Shown here: positions 5,543 to 9,987 of the stretch, piece after piece
Layout: every line of letters starts with the position of its first letter
Position numbering within the stretch: position 1 is the stretch's first letter
DNA from: Candidatus Cloacimonas sp. 4484_140
Lineage (GTDB): Bacteria; Cloacimonadota; Cloacimonadia; JGIOTU-2
NCBI GenBank assembly: GCA_002049945.1
Contig: MVCT01000016.1
Coordinates: 1 to 9,987, forward strand
Length of the DNA stretch: 9,987 nucleotides
Reading direction: 5' to 3'
Program-made: the position numbers and the translations under genes
The notes under the pieces: generated by a model
What the model was told of the DNA's origin: nothing
Databases searched by the model: none
The model's input: only the letters and a program-made list of their open reading frames with translations

Positions 5543-7591
5543 ATGAAAAAAATTATCATACTCATTTTTTTCTTACCCCTTGTTGTGCTTGCCCAAGAAT
5601 CTGTATCTGATTTGGAGTTAAAGCTCAATTCTGTAACTGGTATTGAAAAAGTCGATGCATTGAATAATCTCTCAATTAAATTATTGTACGAAAATCCGAC
5701 AAAATCTCTTCAATATGCACAGCATGCACTTGATCTTGCGATTCTTGAAAAGTATAAATTTGGCGAAGCAGAAGCCCTTGAAAATATGGGAAATCATTAC
5801 GAGAAACAACTAGAATATCAAACCTCAATAGAGTATTTCAAACAAGCTCGTGATGCATATTTAATCGCAAATAATCCGGCAGGTATTGCGAAAATATTGA
5901 ACTTCATCGGCATTGTATATGAGACGATCAGCGATTACCCACAGGCAATGGGTTATTATAAACAATCCTATGATAAATACAAAGAGATAAATGATGTTGC
6001 AGGAACAGCGCTTCTGTTAAACAACATCGGGTTTGTCTATGAAGCTCTTAGTAAATACAAAGAAGCATTGGAATATTATTTGAAGAGTCTCTATCAGTAC
6101 GAGCAGATTGATGACAAGGACGGTATGGCTTCCTTACTTAACAATATCGGCAACGTGTATCAAGCAATAAGCAACTATGACAGAGCGCTTGAATATCTGC
6201 AAAAGGCAAGAGACATGTATCTTGACCTCGGAGATTCTTCCGGCGTGGCAATTGCGATCCATAATATTGGAATAATTTACCATGATCTTGGTGATTATGA
6301 TAAAGCACTGGAATATTATTTCCAGTCCATGCAGACAGATATTGATCAAAATGATAAGATGGGAATTTCCGCATCCTATAATAATATCGCAGTAGTTTAT
6401 GACGAAATCGATGAACTGGATAAATCCCTTGATTATTATAATAGATCACTTGCGCTTTCTGAAGATATCAAGGATAGGTATTCTATTGCAAATACAATCA
6501 ACAATAAGGGCTTCCTCTTACTAAAGATGAAAAAAACAGATGATGCTTTTATACATTTCACGAAAGCATTGAAAATCGCCCAAGAGATAAGTGCTCAAGA
6601 ACTTATCAAAGAAAGCTACGATGGTCTTTCTCAATACTATCGGGAACAAAAGGATTTTCAGCGAAGTCTTGAATATTACGTACTTTGTGAAGATATTGAG
6701 GATAGTCTTTTTTCAATAAATACTCAAAAGCAAATCTCCGAACTCCAGTTGCAATATGATCTTGAAAGCAAAGAACGTGAGATCAGTCTCCTTCAAAAAG
6801 AGAATGAAATAAAAAAGCTTCAACTTAACAGGCAAAAAAATTTGAGATATTTTTTCATTGCGATTTTCATATTTCTTGTTTTAATCATTCTACTGACGTA
6901 TTATGCTTATATCACAAAGAAAAGAATGACCACAAATCTGTTAGAGGAGATCGAAGAACGTACGAAAATCGAGGAACAGTTGAAACTTTCTTTAAAAGAA
7001 AAGAACGTGATGCTCAAAGAAATTCACCACCGCGTGAAAAATAACATGCAGATCATATCCAGTTTGCTGAGCTTGCAAGCTCAACATATAAAAGATGAAG
7101 AATCACTGCAAATTTTCAATGATAGCCAGGACAGAATTCGTTCAATGGCATTGGTCCACGAAAAACTTTATCAATCAAGTGATTTTTCAAGCATAGATTT
7201 TTCTGAATATGTACATGATCTTGTTAGCAGTATTCATCAGCCCAAACTAACTAATATTGAAACTGATATTGATGTTGAAAATATCGTGATAGATATCAAT
7301 AAGGCAGTTCCTTGCGGACTCATTATCAATGAACTTATTACAAATGCCTTCAAGCATGCATTTCCGAATAATCAAGAGGGTAAGATAAAGATTACCATGA
7401 AGCTGGATGACACCGAAACCTATATATTGGTTATCTCTGACAACGGAATCGGACTGCCGGATGATCTTGATTTCAGGAATACGAAGTCACTTGGATTGCA
7501 ATTGGTCACAGGATTAGTAAGACAATTGCAAGGAAATGTTGACGTTGATAGAACCACAGGCACAAAGTTTACCATAATTTTTCAAAAATAA
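5543..7591 (+). CDS. TPR-containing membrane sensor histidine kinase (HisKA_2 type)
   Basis: A 682-residue kinase. A signal peptide (1-18, cut after VLA) puts residues 19-433 outside the inner membrane. TPRs run from about 80 to 390. Seven units (80-119, 120-159, and so on to 320-359) are each exactly 40 residues, typically starting NNIG.VY, with an eighth, shorter unit. A coiled coil (395-432) leads to one membrane helix (435-457), a second coiled stretch (460-490) and the kinase core. EIHHRVKNNMQ (493-503) is the HisKA_2 phosphoacceptor box, probable acceptor His496. The ATPase has an N box at NELITNAFKHAF (596-607), G1 DNGIGLP (633-639) and G2 SLGLQLV (649-655). All key kinase residues are present. 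There is no receiver domain, and no response regulator is seen nearby. ATG 5543 has only a weak ribosome site. The Cache gene follows after 19 bp. Confidence 0.93.
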   Translation: MKKIIILIFFLPLVVLAQESVSDLELKLNSVTGIEKVDALNNLSIKLLYENPTKSLQYAQHALDLAILEKYKFGEAEALENMGNHYEKQLEYQTSIEYFKQARDAYLIANNPAGIAKILNFIGIVYETISDYPQAMGYYKQSYDKYKEINDVAGTALLLNNIGFVYEALSKYKEALEYYLKSLYQYEQIDDKDGMASLLNNIGNVYQAISNYDRALEYLQKARDMYLDLGDSSGVAIAIHNIGIIYHDLGDYDKALEYYFQSMQTDIDQNDKMGISASYNNIAVVYDEIDELDKSLDYYNRSLALSEDIKDRYSIANTINNKGFLLLKMKKTDDAFIHFTKALKIAQEISAQELIKESYDGLSQYYREQKDFQRSLEYYVLCEDIEDSLFSINTQKQISELQLQYDLESKEREISLLQKENEIKKLQLNRQKNLRYFFIAIFIFLVLIILLTYYAYITKKRMTTNLLEEIEERTKIEEQLKLSLKEKNVMLKEIHHRVKNNMQIISSLLSLQAQHIKDEESLQIFNDSQDRIRSMALVHEKLYQSSDFSSIDFSEYVHDLVSSIHQPKLTNIETDIDVENIVIDINKAVPCGLIINELITNAFKHAFPNNQEGKIKITMKLDDTETYILVISDNGIGLPDDLDFRNTKSLGLQLVTGLVRQLQGNVDVDRTTGTKFTIIFQK

Positions 7592-7610
7592 AATACTTTA
7601 TGGAGGTTTC

Positions 7611-8597
7611 ATGCCTAATATGATGGATTATCAGCAAGAACAAAATAAGAACTGGAAAGCAACGTTTCTTGTGATCATCGGTGTTCTTTTTATCTGTCTT
7701 GTTGTCTTCGGTATTCTTTCATATAATAGCGGACTTGAAAAACGTGCGTTGGAAACTGACACTGCTATTGCTAAAGAAGTTCTTGGGCAGACCATTCAGG
7801 AAGTGAAAGATGCATCATATTTCATTGCTGAACACCCCTTGATCCAAGAATGGCAGGTCTCGCCTACACTCGTAGATGATCATGATATCCTGATCGTACT
7901 AAATACGATAAAATACATGCTCGATGCATCGATCGTGTATATCATGGATACAGATGGGACTGTACTTGTGTGCACACCGTACGATGATAATCAAACCCTG
8001 ACTGGTAAAAACTACAAATTCCGTCCCTATTTCCAACAAGCTATGAAGGGTCAGGGATTTGTTTATCCTGCACTAGGTATTACTACACATAAACGGGGAT
8101 TATATTTCAGCACACCCATATATTTAAAAAATAACTCCCAAGCATTTGGTGTAGCGGTCATAAAATTAGGTTTGGATAGATTTGATGAGATTCTGAACAA
8201 CTATGGTGAAAGCACTATTTCAGGACTGATCTCACCGCAGGGAATTATTTTCTCTTCAACAGAAAAATCATGGCTATTTAAGAGCACCATACCGCTTACT
8301 GTCAAAGAGCGGGATGACATCAGAGCTACTCGCCAGTTCGCAGATAAACCACTCGAACCACTCGGTTTGTATCTAACAAGATCACGTGTAAAATATAATG
8401 ATGAATCCTATCTTCTTGTAAAGGATGATATTGCAATCCCGGGATGGCAGATCTTCGCGCTAAGCAAAACAACAGACATTCATCCTGTTCCCCCATTCAT
8501 CATGTCCGGAATATTATTAATAATTTTCGGTATCTCATACATTATACTTGCAATTGTCTATGGGAAAGAGAAGAAACTACAGAAGGAGAAAAAATAA
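7611..8597 (+). CDS. Stand-alone DctB-like double-Cache membrane sensor lacking an output domain
   Basis: This 328-residue membrane protein has helices at about 18-38 and 296-317, enclosing a periplasmic double-Cache domain of about 255 residues. Residues 134-168 carry the DctB-type ligand-pocket signature: NYKFRPYFQQAMKGQGF (134-150) and GITTHKRGLYFSTPI (156-170). These are positions that in DctB bind C4-dicarboxylates, so a small carboxylate or amino-acid ligand is likely. After the second helix there are only about 11 charged residues (YGKEKKLQKEKK) and a stop; no kinase, methyl-accepting, GGDEF or phosphatase domain follows. Nothing suggests a recent frameshift, since the next gene begins at the stop. 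GGAGG lies 4 bases before ATG 7611. It lies 19 bp after the kinase, so it probably feeds its signal to that kinase. A decayed kinase N-terminus is the alternative. Confidence 0.88.
   Translation: MPNMMDYQQEQNKNWKATFLVIIGVLFICLVVFGILSYNSGLEKRALETDTAIAKEVLGQTIQEVKDASYFIAEHPLIQEWQVSPTLVDDHDILIVLNTIKYMLDASIVYIMDTDGTVLVCTPYDDNQTLTGKNYKFRPYFQQAMKGQGFVYPALGITTHKRGLYFSTPIYLKNNSQAFGVAVIKLGLDRFDEILNNYGESTISGLISPQGIIFSSTEKSWLFKSTIPLTVKERDDIRATRQFADKPLEPLGLYLTRSRVKYNDESYLLVKDDIAIPGWQIFALSKTTDIHPVPPFIMSGILLIIFGISYIILAIVYGKEKKLQKEKK
8583..8588 (+). promoter_or_regulatory. Ribosome binding site fixing the M42 peptidase start
   Basis: AAGGAG lies inside the last codons of the Cache gene, 8 bases before the ATG at 8597. 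It supports that start over the in-frame ATG at 8444, which would add about 51 residues read from the Cache gene in another frame. The stop and start share a base (TAATG), typical of translational coupling. Confidence 0.8.
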
Positions 8598-9661
8598 TGG
8601 ATAAAGAATCTTTAATATTTCTTGAAAAATTAATGAACCTCCCCTCACCCTCAGGTTATGAACAGAAAGTTCGACAGGCATGGCTTGCAGAGATGAAAAA
8701 ATTCTCTGATGAAATAAAAAGTGATGTTCATGGTAATGCAATTTCAATGGTCAATCCTGATAAACATCCCCGCATTATGCTTGCAGGACATATGGACGAG
8801 CTCGGTTTCCAGGTTGGCTATATTCACGAGAAAGGGTATATATACTTCAACAGATTAGGCGGATTTGATATTAGTATAATACCCGGGCGAAAAGTACGCA
8901 TCCATACAAAGAATGGCGACATACTTGGTGTAACCGGCAAAAAAGCTATTCATCTTTTTGATAAAGAAGATAGAGAAAAAGTGCTAAAACCTCATCAACT
9001 CTATATTGATATTGGTGCGAAAGATAAAAAGGAAGCTCAAAAACTCGTTGAGATCGGCGATCCGATCACTTATGATACAAATTTTGAAAAACTGCGCAAA
9101 GATCTTTATGTTTCACGCGCATTTGATGATAAGATCGGCGCATTCGTCGTGGCAGAAGTCATGAAGAATGTTTTCAAACGAAGAAAAGAATTCAAGGGCT
9201 CGCTTTATAGCGTTGCAACAGTTCAGGAAGAGGTTGGATTGCGCGGTGCACGAACTTCTGCATTCGGTATCGATCCTGACATCGGTATTGCAATTGATGT
9301 AACCCATGCCACTGATACACCCGATGTTGATAAGAAAAAAGTCGGTGATATCGGGCTTGGCGACGGAGCGTCTATTGTTCGCGGACCGAATATCAATCAT
9401 AAAGTTTTTGATATGCTTATGGATAATGCGAAAAAACATAAGGTCAGCTATCAAGTAGAAGCTGCTGCGCGCCCTACTGGAACCGATGCGAATGTCATCC
9501 AGATCACTCGTGCAGGCGTGGCAACAGGACTGGTCTCTATACCCTGCCGCTACATGCATACTTATACAGAAGTTGTATCTCTCAAAGATGTGGAAAGTGC
9601 GATCAACATTCTCACTGAGTTCTGCTTTCAGGTCGATGACTCTGTTAATTTCATAGAATAA
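8597..9661 (+). CDS. M42-family metallo-aminopeptidase (TET-type/FrvX-like)
   Basis: A 354-residue cytoplasmic, two-metal aminopeptidase of the M42 family, full length. Such enzymes (PhTET, PepA, YsdC, FrvX) form dodecameric tetrahedra and trim short peptides, though some were first called endoglucanases. All expected residues are present by position. These are His65 in AGHMDELG (63-70), bridging Asp177 in RAFDDKIG (174-181), catalytic Glu211 and metal-binding Glu212 in QEEVGLRGA (210-218), Asp234 in AIDVTHATDTP (232-242), and His321 in RYMHTYTEVV (318-327). The numbering is close to PhTET. No signal peptide is present. It overlaps the Cache stop by one base and is the last gene before the terminator. 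It probably degrades peptides imported by a fermenting cell. Why it sits with sensor genes is unclear. Confidence 0.94.
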   Translation: MDKESLIFLEKLMNLPSPSGYEQKVRQAWLAEMKKFSDEIKSDVHGNAISMVNPDKHPRIMLAGHMDELGFQVGYIHEKGYIYFNRLGGFDISIIPGRKVRIHTKNGDILGVTGKKAIHLFDKEDREKVLKPHQLYIDIGAKDKKEAQKLVEIGDPITYDTNFEKLRKDLYVSRAFDDKIGAFVVAEVMKNVFKRRKEFKGSLYSVATVQEEVGLRGARTSAFGIDPDIGIAIDVTHATDTPDVDKKKVGDIGLGDGASIVRGPNINHKVFDMLMDNAKKHKVSYQVEAAARPTGTDANVIQITRAGVATGLVSIPCRYMHTYTEVVSLKDVESAINILTEFCFQVDDSVNFIE

Positions 9662-9682
9662 AACCGAAACAAATAAAATACT

Positions 9683-9714
9683 AAACCTCTCTGCTCTTGT
9701 GGGGAGGTTTTTTT
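9683..9714 (+). terminator. Rho-independent terminator of the kinase-Cache-M42 operon
   Basis: AAACCTCTCT (9683-9692) pairs with GGGGAGGTTT (9701-9710): ten pairs, two of them G-U, with an 8-base loop. The stem runs straight into seven T residues (9708-9714). It begins 21 bases after the M42 stop codon. Confidence 0.9.
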
Positions 9715-9721
9715 AATAGAA

Positions 9722-9762
9722 CGCCAGTCTCCGTTTCGCTTCAGTCTTCTCCGCGTGGAGGG
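9722..9762. repeat. Degenerate GC-rich intergenic repeat fragment
   Basis: This GC-rich patch follows the terminator. CCAGTCTCCGTTTCGCTTC (9724-9742) matches 15 of 19 bases with the minus strand of 2180-2162 in the island at 2095-2200, and both are followed by an AGTCT. A small hairpin, CTCC-GCGT-GGAG (9750-9761), closes it. It is probably a remnant of a dispersed repeat. Two decayed copies are thin evidence. Confidence 0.35.
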
Positions 9763-9815
9763 AATATAAGAAACCGTTTAATTTGCTTAGCTCTTTTAGA
9801 TAATGTAAATTTTAT

Positions 9816-9843
9816 TTGACTTTTTTTAAATTATTTTTATAAA
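9816..9843 (+). promoter_or_regulatory. Promoter of the exported-protein gene at the right edge
   Basis: TTGACT (9816-9821) is followed after 16 bases by TATAAA (9838-9843), a good sigma70-like match just after the operon terminator. The expected transcription start is near 9850, giving a leader of about 19 bases that contains the strong GGAGG. Confidence 0.6.
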
Positions 9844-9868
9844 AGTGCCATACACCATGGAGGTGCGT

Positions 9869-9987
9869 ATGAGCATAAGGAAAATTGCAAGTGTAATAGC
9901 CATACTATTACTCGTGGGTACAATACAATTAACAGCAGATACCATAATAGACACTATATATGCAATAGGATCACTAACAGGAACCTT
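9869..9987 (+). CDS. N-terminus of an exported protein (partial, runs off right edge)
   Basis: Thirty-nine codons are visible without a stop. Residues 1-23 form a Sec signal peptide: MSIRK, a hydrophobic core (IASVIAILLLVGTI), then QLTA with likely cleavage after Ala23. The mature part begins DTIIDTIYAIGSLTGT, too short to assign a family; the spacing suggests a beta-rich surface or secreted protein. GGAGG (9859-9863) lies 5 bases before ATG 9869. An in-frame ATG at 9857 would place the start upstream of that site with no ribosome site of its own, so 9869 is preferred. Confidence 0.7.
   Translation, partial: MSIRKIASVIAILLLVGTIQLTADTIIDTIYAIGSLTGT

Noticed and set aside
8444..8596. Longer M42 reading frame starting at ATG 8444
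   Set aside because: The extra residues come from the Cache gene read in another frame. They lack M42 homology, and AAGGAG at 8583-8588 sets the start at 8597.
9113..9559. 148-codon minus-strand open frame
   Set aside because: It is fully antisense to conserved catalytic parts of the M42 gene and rich in Cys/Ile/His in a shadow-like way.
1..9987. Mobile element, CRISPR array, tRNA or rRNA
   Set aside because: No transposase or integrase frame, no regular direct-repeat array and no tRNA-like cloverleaf was seen on either strand.

Overview
The window is AT-rich and tightly packed, and it looks like the chromosome of an uncultured Gram-negative anaerobe of the Fibrobacterota-Chlorobiota-Bacteroidota sphere. 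My best guess is Cloacimonadota or a close relative. This is inferred from protein style (endonuclease I fused to Bacteroidetes-like adhesin domains, a periplasmic-TPR histidine kinase, an M42 peptidase, an outer-membrane-type lipoprotein). Good Shine-Dalgarno sites and sigma70-like TTGACA / TATAAT-type promoters argue against a typical Bacteroidota genome. No mobile element, RNA gene, CRISPR array or phage gene was seen. No gene-free stretch exceeds about 210 bases.

Left half (1-4885), all on the minus strand and listed in transcription order from the right. A lipoprotein with a propeller-like domain is followed after 10 bp by a secreted endonuclease I with C-terminal beta-sandwich domains. 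Next come a structured repeat island (2095-2200), a promoter with a VOC-fold (glyoxalase-like) gene, and an uncharacterised 242-residue protein with an N-terminal four-cysteine cluster. Last are an Rrf2-family Fe-S regulator and a cupin gene that runs off the left edge. The Rrf2-cupin pair looks like a small autoregulated redox or nitrosative-stress operon.

Right half (5024-9987), all on the plus strand. A GNAT acetyltransferase is followed by a likely operon of three genes. These are a sensor histidine kinase with periplasmic TPRs, a DctB-like double-Cache membrane protein with no output domain, and an M42 metallo-aminopeptidase whose start overlaps the preceding stop. A clear promoter lies before the kinase and a clear intrinsic terminator follows the peptidase. 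A new promoter, a strong ribosome site and the start of an exported protein occupy the right edge.

The most interesting unit is the kinase / detached Cache sensor / peptidase operon. The ligand-binding module usually fused to a kinase is a separate protein here, encoded next to a kinase that carries TPRs in its place. No response regulator is visible in the window.
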